Shown here: positions 24,770 to 37,701 of the stretch, one piece after another | Layout: each line of letters opens with the position of its first letter | Numbering within the stretch: the stretch's first letter is position 1 | NCBI GenBank assembly: GCA_030386875.1 | Contig: CM059570.1 | Span: forward strand, 30,867,422-30,931,421 | Source of the DNA: Morinoia aosen | Taxonomy: Eukaryota; Arthropoda; Malacostraca; Amphipoda; Talitridae | Direction of reading: 5' to 3' | Length of the DNA: 64,000 bases | Program-made: the position numbers and the translations under genes | Notes under the pieces: generated by a model | Told to the model about the DNA's origin: nothing | Database searches by the model: none | What the model saw: only the letters and a program-made list of their open reading frames with translations

Positions 24770-24865
24770 AAAATTGAGTTTGTGAATATTGGTCGGTCAG
24801 CAGCATTAGAAAAAAAACTCTCTGTTGCCGCAGATGGCTCACGTTGCCGTCAAAGTAAGTGTTAA
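24770..24865 (+). mobile_element. TTAA-flanked piggyBac-like MITE, copy C (3' part only)
   Basis: Only the 3' half is recognisable: AAAATTGAGTTTGTGA, TGGTCGGTCAGCAGCATTA, GTGGCTCAC-like sequence, then GTCAAAGT and GTGTTAA ending at 24865. The 5' half is too diverged to define, or is missing. Confidence 0.65.
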
Positions 24866-25000
24866 GAAATAATCTTGTTCGTCCAATTCTAGCCTTCAGC
24901 TTCATGTAATTCATCTCCAATTAACACCATTGATATCTGCTAGGATCGTGCAGGCTTGAATGCGAAATGCATGGCGGAACACGAAGCGAGTTCTCCATAT

Positions 25001-25232
25001 AAATTTAATCTATTCCTGTCTTCGGAACAGTCGATTTGAATTGCGAACTTCAATAATTATAATAATAATTCCAGGTCAGGTCAGTACTGCGAAGGATTAA
25101 ACCTAATTTGAAATGGCATCGGTTTTTTGCTGAATCCTTAATGGCAGGAATGGCCTCGTGGATCTCCCTCGGTACACTAGCTCCCACGGAATATAAAGTC
25201 TGTGCGAGTCTCTCGTTGAATCTTAAGAGGTA
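25001..25232. repeat. Duplicate of 23781-24012
   Basis: See the mosaic insert. This copy runs directly into the 57-bp array, and the other stops after one partial 57-bp unit, so this copy is likely the source. Confidence 0.75.
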
Positions 25233-25615
25233 CGAGTCTCTTGCTGAGTCTAAAGTCTGTGCGAGTCTCTCGTTGAATCTTAAGAGGTACGAGTCTCTTG
25301 CTGAGTCTAAAGTCTATGCGAGTCTCTCGTTGAATCTTAAGAGGTACGAGTCTCTTGCTGAGTCTAAAGTCTGTGCGAGTCTCTCGTTGAATCTTAAGAG
25401 GTACGAGTCTCTTGCTGAGTCTAAAGTCTATGCGAGTCTCTCGTTGAATCTTAAGAGGTACGAGTCTCTTGCCGAGTCTAAAATCTGTGCGAGTCTCTCG
25501 TTGAATCTTATGAGGTACGAGTCTCTTGCCGAGTCTAAAATCTGTGCGAGTCTCTCGTTGAATCTTATGAGGTACGAGTCTCTTGCCGAGTCTAAAATCT
25601 GTGCAAGATCTTGTA
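25185..25615. repeat. 57-bp minisatellite, ~7 copies
   Basis: The unit contains GTGCGAGTCTCTCGTTGAAT and CTTAAGAGGTACGAGTCTCT. The 188-codon plus frame (19-residue repeats) is not a gene. Degenerate copies go on to about 25860. Confidence 0.93.
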
Positions 25616-26012
25616 GAATCTTAAAAACGTACGTCTCTTACCTATCTCTTAAAACCCTCGGAAATCTCTCGTAGGATCTTTAAGCAACACGAGTCTCCTG
25701 CTGAATCCTTCAATGGTACGAATCTAAATCTGCAAACGAAAAAATCTCTTGTTGTATCTACAAACGTTAGAGTTTCTTGTTGAATCTGTAATCGTAAGAG
25801 TCTCTCATTGAATCTTCAAAATTTAAAGTCTCCTGCTGAACCTAAAAACACTACGAGTTTTTTCTTAACAACAAAACGGTACTATGAAGAGTGACCGGAT
25901 TTAAGACCAGTTCACGTCATCGTAGTGATACAGGAAGCAGCATAAGTCGGCGTAGCCAAATTAACTCTTAAAAACTTACGCTGACTCTTCTACCTCTACG
26001 ACGACGTAATTG

Positions 26013-26085
26013 TTCTGAAAATCCAGCTTTTTGACACGATCACTTGTCTGGATTTCGTATCAACGCAGCTGGGTTTTCAGAACGT
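26013..26085. repeat. Short inverted repeat
   Basis: GTTCTGAAAATCCAGCT and AGCTGGGTTTTCAGAAC flank about 38 nt. The adjacent CTACGACGACGTAA text resembles CAACGACGACGCAA near 33896, so it may be part of another dispersed element. Confidence 0.45.
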
Positions 26086-26454
26086 TTGAGGGATTGATGA
26101 CGGGCTCCTCTGAATAGAGCTCCAGATATTGTTATACGCTATTGTTCGTTATACGCTATTGTTCAATAATATTATACGTTATAAAGGCTAAGGAACAATG
26201 TGTCATTTTGTTTTTGTGTTAGGATATCAAATGAATCATCCTGCCGAAGGATTGACCGATCGCGTTTCTCTTGAGCGGGCTGCTATCTTCTTCCTTCGGT
26301 CGCGTGTCTTCCTCATTGACTGCTGCTCGTTTCCTCGATAGAAAATGCCGTGTTTCTGAAGACAGATATCGAGTTTATTGAATTGATTATCATCTGATCG
26401 CTTTCATAGCTCGGTGGGATTGTGTTTATTTCACAAATGGGATATTTAAAATCC

Positions 26455-26650
26455 GTCGTGAGTAACCCGGTTTTCTGAATACCCATAGAATACCCTGATT
26501 TTCTGAATACCCCGAGATACATGACGTGAATACTCTAATTCTATGAACATCCCTGAATGGTCCACATGAATGCCCCGATTACCTGAATACGTAATTCAAG
26601 TGAATAACCGGATTTCCTGAATACCCCGTGAATACCCCACGTGAATAACC
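26455..26650. repeat. Degenerate GAATACCCCGATTT repeats
   Basis: TGAATACCCCNATTTTCTGA recurs imperfectly about eight times. Confidence 0.65.
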
Positions 26651-26949
26651 CGAATTTCGCGTGACAAAAATGGCGATCAAAATCCTACAGTCGACTGACC
26701 GAATCCCATGCGGACATTCACGTTTCCTGTGAAGATTTTTTTTGTAACAATGACATTTTCTTCTCCTCAGAAAATTAAAATCTCACGTTGACTTCATAAT
26801 TCTCACTCAGAAACTCTGAAACACAGTGCATTTTTGCTCGTACACGGCAGAATGGCGATGAAGAGAACTATGAGTACATGCAAATTCTGTTGACAAAATC
26901 AAACTCTGGACAATATCTACACCATCTCATATACTTAGTGTAGAATACA

Positions 26950-27200
26950 AAGTTCAAATACAAACTTCAAATAGTAAAAAGCTATGAAAAAACAGCAACT
27001 TCTGACCTGGCGAATGAAGTAATCCTGTATAATGATACAGGATTACTTTTTCAAAGCGTAAGAAGCTCACACAAAACAGCAACTTCCCACATGGCCAAAG
27101 TCATTGCAAAGGATAACTTTTTTAATAGTAAGAAGCTTGAAAAAAAATAGCAGACTCTGATTCGGCAAATGACAGAGCAAAAATTTACTTTCTTCAAATA
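26950..27200. repeat. Degenerate ~75-bp repeat, 3-4 copies
   Basis: The shared block is TTCAAATAGTAAGAAGC..., AAAACAGCAACTTC and GGCAAATGA. Confidence 0.55.
27017..27048. repeat. Perfect 14-bp stem, 4-nt loop hairpin
   Basis: AAGTAATCCTGTAT and ATACAGGATTACTT are exact inverses around AATG. The hairpin lies in a degenerate ~75-bp repeat region of intron 1 (26950-27200). Confidence 0.7.
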
Positions 27201-27499
27201 GTAAGAAACACACAAAGAACAAGACGCCCAGTAAAAACAAGACTGAATTCAAGCCCTCACGCATCTCCCGTACAAAGCATCAGCTGCACTGCAAAAGACC
27301 ACGATATTTTGCACAAGTGGCAGGGCGAAGACGCCCGTCATTCCGGTTCTGAGAAGAGCAACCAACGAAGTGCTTTACAAGGCTTGTGTGACCCAAGCAC
27401 ATGGCTTTCACCGTTATGTGGCTGCTGGAGAGGTCATTGCTCCCTCCGAGTGGGCTGGGAGGTGTGCTGGAGGGGTCCGTGCTCCCTCCGATTAAACTT

Positions 27500-28369
27500 T
27501 TTCTATGGGGCACGAAACTCGTCCTGGATGAGAAGCCTTTCAGCTCATGGGTGGTAGACTGGCTTTTAACCGGTCAAAATTATAAAATTTTGTCTAGTTT
27601 TCCAAACAAACGGAGGCAAACGAGAACGGGGTAAATGCCCTAAAAGTTCGTTCCACTATTCTACGCTAAATGACATCTTCCACATTAACGCTTTGATTCG
27701 ATCTAATCTTTTTAATCTAAGTAGAATTTCCATGCGAAATCTTGACCTGAATTTGGCCAAGCATCCTGGAGAATAATTGTTTAACCGGGTGTTCTTTCCA
27801 TCACCAGTTTGCTTACAAAGCATTAAAATGTGCCCATAATTCGTTCAACATGGATTGCATTTTCATACTTCACGCGTGCGACGATTTGAAATTGAACCTC
27901 TCGGCGCGGTTGTATTTTGTTAATTTTCCTCGATGCTGTGTTCTTTTGGGTTTGTTGTGGTCCAAACAATCGTATTTGCGGATTTTCCTATACATCGAGT
28001 CTTTTCTTAATCACTGTGTTGGTATCTTCTAACGCAAGAATTAATCATCGAGTATGATTAATCATCATCAATTACATACGTGATTTATATTTAATATAAA
28101 GTTATAAGACTAATGTTTGCAACCTGAGCTGCAAACGTTTTCTCGGGCACATAAACTTGCATAATGTAGCAAACTCTCGGATAACTTCCCTTGAGCACGA
28201 AACAGCGGCCAATTAAAAGAAATTGAACGATGAAAGAAATGCTATTTGTTTTTTCCGGATTATTGAATACTTATTTCTAAAGTCACTGCGTTCTAGAGAG
28301 CAATACGCATACAAACACTTGTCATAACATTATCAACTCTTCCGGGAAGTAAATTTCAAGGCTATACAC
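27500..28369. other. Intron 1, no recognisable gene
   Basis: 27290-27640 has overlapping short frames on both strands over the duplicated CCCTCCGAGTGGG block. None has a recognisable domain. Confidence 0.4.
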
Positions 28370-28636
28370 TGTCGCGGAATTTTACGCCTTGAGGCTGCTT
28401 TTTTCTAGATTAATTTTGTTACACCTTTTATGAGTATTATTACGGCAGTCGCACGCACGGGTGACGTCAACACCTCCGTCGCTGCTGAATAAATCATCTC
28501 TGTCTCACCATTGTAATTTATTTCGGCACGCATTTTCCAGTCGCTCAAATGTCCTGAGCGTTTTAGCTTAGTTGTATTAATAAATCGACTCAGGTATTAC
28601 ATCTGTTCCGGGTTATTTAATCCCTCCAGCACGACA
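28370..28636. mobile_element. Possible solo LTR
   Basis: The 267-bp segment starts TGTCG and ends CGACA. Inside is an AATAAA (about 28489) followed by CTCTGTCTCACC and a GC-richer tail, laid out like an R/U5 region. No flanking target duplication is evident and no second copy occurs in the window, so this is only a candidate. Confidence 0.3.
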
Positions 28637-29265
28637 GTTTCATCCGTCTTGCAAGGAGATCGTGTTTTACGCACGTTCGTATCTCCTCGACAGCTTATAG
28701 TGTTGCCCTGAACTCCTGACGAGTTTCTCTCTCGTGATCTTAGCCGCAATTCGAAGTGATCCGCGATGCATGTTGCAACAATACCAAAAGCTGAGAAAAT
28801 TGATATTCCAATACAAACTGAGAGGCTTCAGCTGCGCGCATTTAGATACTCTAATTCCCTGGTGCTCTTGCATGCTTGTAATGATCGCAACTCAACTGCC
28901 TGCACAGCAAAAACCAGTTCTAGTTCTTACCACGCGTCTGTTTGTCATCAACCTGATGCACGAAGCTCACCAGAGCCGGTTTCCATTTTTTTATCTATCG
29001 AATTTACCTTCGTTGTTAAAGTCACATTTTGATTCGCACTAATTCTTGGAAAACCAAGTCCTTGAATTTAATGTGTCAGGTTTTTACCGAAGTCAAACTT
29101 TTACGAGCGTAATAGCAGCTCCACGATGTTTTCTTTCAACTTTTGAGCAGCTTGAAGATTGCTTCTCGATCTAAACAGGTTTCGCGTTGCCTTTGTTCTC
29201 TTCGTTGCACAAAGCGACTGCATGAGGCTGTATTGGAACACAAAAGCCGGTTTCCAGCCTTGTCC
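28637..29265. other. Intron 1, no recognisable gene
   Basis: Two overlapping plus frames (102 and 88 codons, 28734-29042) are in GC-richer sequence but match no family I know. Confidence 0.35.
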
Positions 29266-29269
29266 TGCA

Positions 29270-29770
29270 ACTGGCTTTGCAGTCTTGTATTGCAGTCCTA
29301 GTACTGGCTTTTCAGTCCTGTATTGCAGTCCTGGTACTGGATTTGCTGTCCTGTATTGCAGTCCTGCAATTGGCTTTTCAGTCCTGTATTGCAGTCCTGG
29401 TACAGGCTTTGCAGTCCTGTATTGCAATCCTGGAACTGGCTTTTCAGTCCTGGATTGCAGTCCTGGAACTGGCTTTTCAGTCCTGTCTTGCAATCCTAGA
29501 ACTGGCTTTTCAGTCCTGTATTGCAGTCCTGGAACTAGCTTTGCAGTCCTGTATTGCAGTCCTGGAACTGACTTTTCAGTCATGTATTGCAGTCCTGGTA
29601 CTGGCTTTGCAGTCCTGTATTGCAGTCCTGGTACTGGCTTTGCAGTCCTGTATTGCAGTCCTGGTACTGGCTTTACGGTCCTGTATTGCAGTCTTGGAAC
29701 TGGCTTTGCAGTCCTGTATTGCAGTCCTAAAACTGGCTTTTCAGTCCTAAAACTGGCTTTGCAGTCCTAG
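29270..29770. repeat. 33-bp minisatellite, ~15 copies
   Basis: The unit contains CTTTGCAGTCCTGTATTGCA followed by GTCCTGGTACTGG. Three frames stay open (up to 203 codons) because 33 is divisible by 3. Confidence 0.93.
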
Positions 29771-29774
29771 AACG

Positions 29775-31990
29775 CCAGTTTAAGAGCCCTGTTGGTGAAA
29801 GCAAGCACTGCAGCTCAAACAGCTCCTTCCTGATACGATTTTTCGATCAGAGATCATGCAAATTTTGTTAATAGGAGGAATAAATGCGTTTCATAAAACC
29901 AAGAAGCAATTAAGAGGGAATGAAAATTTTTTAAAATATATTTTGAAAATATATTTTTGAAAATATATTTATAACATTACTTATTTTTACAGCACGCCTT
30001 GTTGTCCATTCATGAAAATGCTTGTTTGCTGTTTTCGATCGTTGAAATTTCCAAAGAAAATTGGTCAGATGAATGTTGTTAGTACCTCGAATCTCATCCA
30101 CAACGCTACCTACTAAGGCAACTCTATAGTTGATATTGAGTTACGTAACCAGTGCCCCGTCATTCCAATGTCAAAGCTGGCGATGCAAAATATAAACAAG
30201 GAAAATTTTCCGCTTCAGTTTCAAATTCGTGCACTGACTAGATTCGCTTAAAGTATATGAAAATGTTTTATAGATAAACTCACTTAATACCATTAGAGTT
30301 TAGCCGAGACGATATCGACACTGCCATCTATGGGCCAACATGAAGCCCAATCTAGCTAAAATTCCCTTCCTAGTTTACGTAACCAAATTTAATGAATTCT
30401 TAACATGATTAAACACTTTGACGTCAGAACCTTTGACGTAAATACATTAAATTTACGAAGTTTTTGAAACAGGACCGTATGGTCTTCTTGGGCATTGATG
30501 AGCTAAGAAAACAAATTCCGTGACACTTTAGTCATATCTTGTCACATTTTAGTCATATCTTGGGCATTAATGAGCTAAGAAAACAAATTCAGTGACACTT
30601 TTGTCATATCTTGTCACATTTTTCTCATCGGCACATTTCACCGGGCCCGGTATTCTGTCGTGTGCTGCGGCAATGCAGGCTTACTCTTTTTGTATTCAAT
30701 TGAATTCGATGACTTGTTGAATTCATGGTATAAATTTGAATTCGATGACTTGTTGAGTTTAATTTAATAAGAGGTTCAATTTAAGAGTATAGTACGATTC
30801 GGAAAGTTCATTTCTGAATCAAAATGAGCCTGAACTTATAAAACAAAAACGTGTTACCCTTTTGGGAGTACTTGATATAAATGAGTTTTCACATGGGATA
30901 AAGCAGTGCATCCGTGAAATAGAAAAAAGCCAATCAACATTTTATTATTTTCATATGGAAGAGATAGGATTTTTTTTGCATTCATTACCGTAGGACATTG
31001 CGAAGCACATGAAAATTAAAATTAATTGCAAATTTGTAACAATAACGTTTGCATGACACTACGCTTGTTCGGTTTTTGATTACAACACCAACTTCAAATA
31101 TAGGGCGCAATTTTCCTGAAAAATTATGTTTCGAGAAGCCGTAATGGGTAATATTTTTCATGTGAGTGATTAACAAGCAACAATTCGAGAATAATTTTCA
31201 ATAAGTTCATAAGAGAAACGGAATTTAATCTATCGCTAACATTCAAGGTTAACAACACGAATTTCGCGTTTTCAGTCGTTATTCAGAAGCATGTTCCTGC
31301 AGTTGAGTGTTTCGACAAAAAGTTGTTGCGATCCGCACATCAGGAAACAATTTTTTTTCTGGACTCCTGCAGCCCGATCACGGCCGCTGGTCCAGAGGTG
31401 AGGGCAAAAGATATTGTTTCGCACCCATCAATTCGCATGAGGAAGCATGACGAGCAAAGAAATTTTCCCGTTCAGTGAGGGTCTTGCGGGCGAAAATGAA
31501 TAACGTAAAGAAACAGTAAAGCCTATTGGAGTATCGATCATGGCGATGCAACGCAGCCTTTGGAAGAGCGTTGGTTTTCTCTTTACAGCTTTCTGAACAG
31601 TTATATCTATTTTTAAGGTTGTGTAGATGATTGATTAAAAGTTTCTATCGTTGCGTTGTATTTTTTTAGCTTGAGGGTCGAAGTCGTCAGTGACGTTCAA
31701 CTTTGCGGGAATTTTCTTTTCGCTTCAGGGACGTTTCAAATTTACTGACTAGTTTTATGAAGCGTGTGGGAAATTGACTCTTCATTTCGGCCAGCTTATC
31801 CACGTGTTCGATTGATGACATCTTGCGCGCGTTGGAGAGCAACATTTGCTGTATTCAGATTGTCAATTTATAAAGAAATTGAGTTATATTCAGATTGGCA
31901 ACTTCCTAACAAATTTCTTCTGACCTAACGCAAAGTTGCTCGACTGGCAAGTTTTCGGCCAAAATTTCCATATTCGGCCATCTGTCAAGT
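29775..31990. other. Intron 1, mostly unique
   Basis: The only repeat seen is a ~75-bp direct duplication at 30490-30640 (TTGGGCATTNATGAGCTAAG, GACACTTTNGTCATATCTTG). Confidence 0.45.
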
Positions 31991-31994
31991 ACAA

Positions 31995-32340
31995 TTCCAC
32001 CGCGAAGCGCATTCAGCATCTTCCAAGCGCGTGGAGTTAACCGTATTCTGAGCGCACTTTACGGCCAAATCACACTTTAAACAGCGCGAAATGTAATAAC
32101 TTGAGCTACAAAAGGGACAACCAATGAATTCACTGCGCACCAAGAACTGAGAAGTTAACTCAAGCACTCAGCATCTTGCACAGTGTGAGGTTACCAGATT
32201 CTGAGCGCTCTTTACAGCCAAATTTAACTTGAAATAACGCAAAATGTAACAGCTCAATCTACAAAAGGGATAGATAAATGGACGCGATAACCAGTCTGTT
32301 CAATGCGCACCAAGAACTGCGAAGTTAATTCGTCCCTGCA
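31995..32340. repeat. ~170-bp tandem duplication
   Basis: 31995-32163 and 32164-32340 share CAGCATCTT, TTCTGAGCGCNCTTTAC, CTACAAAAGGGA and TGCGCACCAAGAACTG in order. A second, ~90-bp duplication follows at 32525-32705. Confidence 0.75.
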
Positions 32341-32709
32341 GCTGCGGACTTCATCATCAGATCCTCGTGCGACAACTCAAGGCCCACTTGTGCTCTGCAC
32401 GAGCCGCACATTCAAAAGACTTTCTTGGAACTCGTCCGTTTGACCTTCAAGTTTTGCGACTCATCGCCTCAGAGGCCCGCCACACACACACACTGCCCGC
32501 CAACCAACTCCATTTTTCGCGTGTTAAATGTCAAGTGTACTTGCCTTATACAACGAGAATTGATGAAAGTGTTATTCCGTGCATGCATTTCGTGTCGCTC
32601 CATTTTCTTATTTAATATCAACTGCACTTGCCTATATGAAATAAGAATTGATGTAAGCGATGTTTCGTACCTGCACTCCAAGTAGCTCCGTTTATTTAAT
32701 GTCAAGTTT

Positions 32710-33551
32710 TCTTGTTGATCTTGATAAAACGTCGCGGTAAAACTGCCAGTCTGGCCTAAGCTGCTTTGTTTCTGGCTTTCGCATAGCTCAGCTTCTTGAG
32801 TCGTATTCTGAACAAATACGCCAGTATGAGTTTAGTCCTACTGATTTTTTTTCTTGCCTGACGCTCATCTAATATCTTTGTTTGAGCGAATGCAGTTTTT
32901 CACTTCTAAATTTCAACCCGAGCTTAAGTATGAAGTATACTTGTAGTTATTTTTCCACTACAGAAAAAATGGATACACTATAGTGAGCCCTACAGACACG
33001 AATGAGAACTTGAGCGGAAATAATTTCTTGCTCCCTGTTAATGTAAAAGCGACAATTGTTTGTTCCGAGCAATGATTGTAGAGTTGCCTTACAAGCGTAT
33101 TGCCGGATTATATGATAAATGATATTTTATTCCAATCAAGCCTGATACAAATCATCTTGTACATTGATTTTTCAAATCTCTCATAACTAAAACCAGAACG
33201 CAATCACGGTTACCCCCTGTCAATTCGGTACCCATTTCCGACACCTGGGAAGTGTGATGACAAGTGCATGTGGTGATGTCACTTTCATATCTCCTGTTCG
33301 TGTCTACAAGCGAGAAATAGGAAGGAGGAATTGACTTTGTTCAGGGCTAGGGAGGCGCTTCAAACATTCGTGAGTAGTTACTTTACCTTGCCTTTTAGGG
33401 AGGCCTATAAAAGATTTTCTTGTATCTAGGCCTACTCCCATAGGCATGACTGAGACACCTATTGATCTTACGGTGATACGCTGATGTTGATGTCCAGCTA
33501 CGCTATCGCTTCTGAAAGCTGAATGCATCTTGTAAGAACCTAGGGTCTTAT
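32710..33551. other. Intron 1, no recognisable feature
   Basis: Unique sequence without coding signal. Confidence 0.45.
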
Positions 33552-33779
33552 TTAAGACTTTGACAGCGGCAGGTAAAACTGAAGCTCAATATTCAATTCA
33601 AATTTAAAGTTATTTGTAGTAAGCAATTTTGAAAATAGCAAACATTAACTGGATCGTGTCTTCATTTAGTTTTGATTGAGTATTCATTAAAATTGAATTT
33701 GTGACTACTGGTCGACCAGCAGCATTATGAAAACTCCCTAAGTCACCCTCTGTGGCTCACATCGAAGTCAAAGTGTTAA
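33552..33779 (+). mobile_element. TTAA-flanked piggyBac-like MITE, copy D
   Basis: This copy is 228 bp with intact TTAA at both ends (33552-33555 and 33776-33779). The ends are inverted: GACTTTGACAGCGGC at the left and GAAGTCAAAGTG at the right. The body matches the family throughout. Confidence 0.85.
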
Positions 33780-34126
33780 GACTCTAACGGTAATATATAG
33801 TGAAACTGGGTTTTCAACGAATTAACTTCAAGCTGGAAGAGTGAGTCAGCGTCAACAAACCAATTCCTGATGACTTACGCTACCTACCGTACCTCAACGA
33901 CGACGCAAATTAGCACGCACTTATATACTTGCCTTTTTAGGAGCCTTTCTGTTAGGAGCCTGTTTTATCACGAAGCATGTGTGAGAGAAACACGAACTTT
34001 AAATGGAACTCGGTCGAAAGTTCCGAGCTTAAGCTGATATCAAGAATTGGCCCATAAGTCGCACTGGATGAATTGAAATTGAAGAGTCGCTCAAGTGGTA
34101 ATTTTTTGCTTCGCGGATTGTCGATA

Positions 34127-34320
34127 TTAACACGTTGAGTGCGATGGGTTAAACTGAAGTTCATTATTAGTCTCAAATTTACAGACAAATGTGTTTAGCA
34201 AATCTATAAATACCAAACGATAACAGGGGCAATTAAATACCATTAATTTTAAAAAGCGTATCGGAATTTTTCAAACTACACATTCATCGATGGGTCGTTT
34301 CACAGCAGGAAAAACCTAAG
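34127..34320 (+). mobile_element. TTAA-flanked piggyBac-like MITE, copy E (degenerate)
   Basis: It begins TTAACACGTTGAGTGCGATG and continues GGGTTAAACTGAAGTTCATT. The middle is diverged. The 3' part, GATGGGTCGTTTCACAGC, resembles CGGTGGGTCCCTTCACAGG of copies A and I. The right border is approximate. Confidence 0.55.
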
Positions 34321-34599
34321 CACGACCCATCGGTGAGTCAATGTGTCAATGCAGTATTTTTGAAACATATGTAATATAAACATTTTACTCAAAATTAGAT
34401 TAATAATGGAATTGTCGGTTACGTAGATGAAAATTTCATGTGCCATGGGTTGCATCTAATCAATTCGAGTCGATTTTTTCGTTGTTAAGCCCTTTTTTGG
34501 TGATGAAATGTCCTATCTTTGAGCTTCAATATCGTATAGTTATGCCCTAATTTTTTTCTTGATTACGTAACCTCATGCTATTGAGCGTTTGCCTGCCTT

Positions 34600-35710
34600 G
34601 GTGCCTGATATTCTGTCTTCATGGTATAATGCCTTGCTTTTAAGTATAAATATCTCACCTTAATATCATGATATACTGCCTTCAAGCATTTAAATCTTGC
34701 TTTGCTGCCTTGATATCCAGTTTGTATGGCGTTATGTCTTGTCTTCAAGTATATATATCAATTATACATATTTAAATATATATCCCACTTTGATGTCCAG
34801 ATATCCTGTCTGGATTACTTAATATCATATACACAAGTATTTAGAGCTTACTTTGATGCCCTGAGCGTTATATCCTGTCATCAAGTATTTATATCTTGCC
34901 TTGATACCCTGAACGTTATATCTTATATCCTGTCATCAAGTATTTATATCTTGCCTTGATACCCTGAACGTTATATCCTGTCATCAAGTATTTATATCTT
35001 GCCTTGATACCCTGAACGTTATATCCTGTCATCAAGTATTCATATCTTGCCTTGATACCCTGAACGTTATATCCTGTCATCAAGTATTTATATCTTGCCT
35101 TGATACCCTGAACGTTATATCCTGTCATCAAGTATTTATATCTTGCCTTGATACCCTGAACGTTATATCCTGTCATCAAGTATTTATATCTTGCCTTGAT
35201 ACCCTGAACGTTATATCCTGTCATCAAGTATTTATATCTTGCCTTGATACCCTGAACGTTATATCCTGTCATCAAGTATTTATATCTTGCCTTGATACCC
35301 TGAACGTTATATCCTGTCATCAAGTATTTATATCTTGCCTTGATACCCTGAACGTTATATCCTGTCATCAAGTATTTAAATCTTGCCTTGATACCCTGAA
35401 CGTTATATCCTGTCATCGAGTATTTAAATCTTACCTTGATAAACTGAACGTTATATCCTGTCATCAAGTATTTAAATCTTGCCTTGATACACTGAACGTT
35501 ATATCCTGTCATCAAGTATTTAAATCTTGCCTTGATGCCCTGAACGTTATATCCTGTCATCAAGTATTTAAATCTTGCTCTGATACCGAAATCGTTATAT
35601 CCTGTCTTCAAGTATTTATATCCTAACTTTGACGCCTGGTATCCTGTCTGGATTACGTTGTATCTTGTCGGCAAGTATTTAAATCTTGCCTCGATACCCT
35701 GAACGTCTTA
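34600..35710. repeat. 48-bp minisatellite, ~17 good copies
   Basis: The unit contains TATCCTGTCATCAAGTATTT and ATATCTTGCCTTGATACCCT. The core at 34900-35400 is almost identical copy to copy; both edges decay. The 252-codon minus frame is a 16-residue repeat artefact. Confidence 0.95.
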
Positions 35711-35864
35711 CCTTGGTGGTTTGATTTATCGTCTTGATGGACCAATTTGTCAGCCGTCCAAGGTAAGCGGTGCGGAATCCAATAAAGCAACAATCCAATC
35801 GGGAAGCAGCTTACGGAGTTCGCCTCGGGCACATCACGGCCGCGTTGCGCTGCCGTAGCAAGAT

Positions 35865-36590
35865 CAGCCCGCGCAACTTTGCTCTTTTATTCTTAGCCTT
35901 CTGTGCCAAAGTAGTGTCTATTTCTGTGGGTATACACGTGATTGAACTGAAGGTTTATCATTTTCATTTGTTTTTCTCAGCCCAGGCAACGTTGGTCTGT
36001 TATTCTTAGCTTTCTGTGATGTTTGTATCTGTGGGTATACATGTGATGAAACTGAAGGTTTATTATTTTTATTTGTTTTTCTCAGACCGCACAACGTTGG
36101 TCTTTTGATTTTAGTCTTCTGGGCAAAAGTAATGTTTATATCTGTGGGTATACACGCGTTTGAACTGAAGGGTCATTATTGCGTAGGGGTTGGTACGCTA
36201 AAAAGTTATTTGTTTGGCTCAGCCGCACAACTTTCGTCTTTTATCTTTGGCCTTCTGTGTAAAAGTAACGTTGATTACCATGGGTATAAACGTGACTGAA
36301 TTGATGGTTTGTCACTGTGTAGGGGGAGGCACATAAATAAATTGTTTGCTTTTCTCAGCCGAAAGATTGTTGATCTTTTCATCTATTGTACAAAATTAAT
36401 GCCTATATCTGTGGGTATACATATGATTGAACTGAAAGTTTTTCATTGCGCATTGGGAGTCTACTAAAAGTTATTTATTTTCCACTACCGAGAGAACATT
36501 AATCTTTTTTTAGCCTTCTGAACAAAAATTACGTCTATATCTGTGATTACATACATGATTAATTTAAAGTATTTATTATTTCGTAATCGT
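35865..36590. repeat. ~120-bp degenerate tandem repeat, ~6 copies
   Basis: Recurring blocks are GTCTATATCTGTGGGTATAC, CTGAAGGTTTATTATT and TTTTTCTCAGCC, with indels. Confidence 0.8.
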
Positions 36591-36599
36591 AGGCTTTGT

Positions 36600-37425
36600 A
36601 AAAGTTTTTTCATTTTCAAAACGTTGATCGCGCTTGTTTTTGCTTTCACGTAGTTTGAAAATAACAGTGTTTTAGTTTCGGGATTTAAATAACTTTTATT
36701 TCGCCTGCCATTTCTCTTCTTATTTTATAGGTTTGATTGATGTACTGTATGTGAAATATTGTTTAAAATTTCCATGTATATGTTTTTTATGTTATCTGTT
36801 AATAGTAACCATTGATGAGGAATACGTTACTGAAATGCTTTTGATATAGGTATCAGTGATTACAAAGTTTCATTGCATTTCTCAGATTTTTTCTCGGCAG
36901 CTTATGTGAGGCTTATGAATACCCCAAGGCCGTATAGCTGATAGGAGGTTCATCATGTTTGAAAAAGGTGTAGTTGCACTGCATTAGAAACGTGTATAAA
37001 TCATTTACCGTAAATCACATTTATGTAAACAACAGAAAGGATGACATTTATTTAACAACAGATGACGTGCTCTTTTGAAATTCAATTTTTCTACAACATT
37101 AGGGATACAGCTTACAAACACACGGTGCAACCATTTACAGCGTATTCGCCGTTTGCTGAAAAGTGATCTATCTGAATTTACTGTATTTGTATTCACCAAT
37201 TAAACCGTGCATTAATTTACAACTTAATTGTATGTTGTTTAGTTCCAACTCCTTTTCTGCCATCTGATAAAATACCGCTATTCATACAGTTGACATTCGA
37301 GTTTTTTTTCACCTATACGACCTCAACTTCTGCGGATGAAATTTAGACCCATTAATTGATAACATGAATCAAGCATCGCAAATTTTATCCGAAAAAAAAT
37401 TGCTGACAGATGAATACGATGTCGT
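36600..37425. other. Intron 1, no recognisable feature
   Basis: Unique AT-rich sequence. Confidence 0.45.
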
Positions 37426-37429
37426 CCAA

Positions 37430-37701
37430 CTCGACTATCGACAATACAGTCACATTCCCGCCAGTTTGCTAACAACTTCGGTTTATACAGTCACATTCCC
37501 GTAGGTTTAACAATACTCCGGTTGATACAGTAACACTCCGGTTTAAAAATTCACATTCCCGTAGGCTAAACACTCCGGTTAATACAATCCCATGCCCGCA
37601 GGTTTAACAACACTCCGGTTAATACAGTCACACTCCGGTTTAACAGCCACATTCCCGTAGGTTTAACAACTCCTCGGTTAATACAGCCCCATGCCCGCAG
37701 G
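37430..37701. repeat. ~40-bp repeat carrying copies of the exon 2 acceptor
   Basis: Units combine ACAGTCACATTCCCGTAGG, TTTAACAACACTCCGGTTAA and TACA. CCCATGCCCGCAG|GTT occurs at 37589-37604 and again as the real acceptor at 37688-37703. Other units end CCCGTAG|GTTTAAC. The array ends at the splice site itself. Confidence 0.85.

Larger units (their letters stand above)
14645..37700 (+). other. Intron 1 of the Reeler gene (~23 kb)
   Basis: The intron is bounded by GTCAGT and CCCGCAG. It contains both Helitrons, several TTAA MITE copies, the split foldback element and arrays with units of 57, 19, 20, 21, 33, 48 and ~120 bp, each listed separately. No other conserved exon was recognised inside it. 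Its extent depends on exon 1 being correct. Confidence 0.6.

Noticed and set aside
34916..35674. 252-codon minus frame with 16-residue repeats
   Set aside because: 48-bp array artefact.
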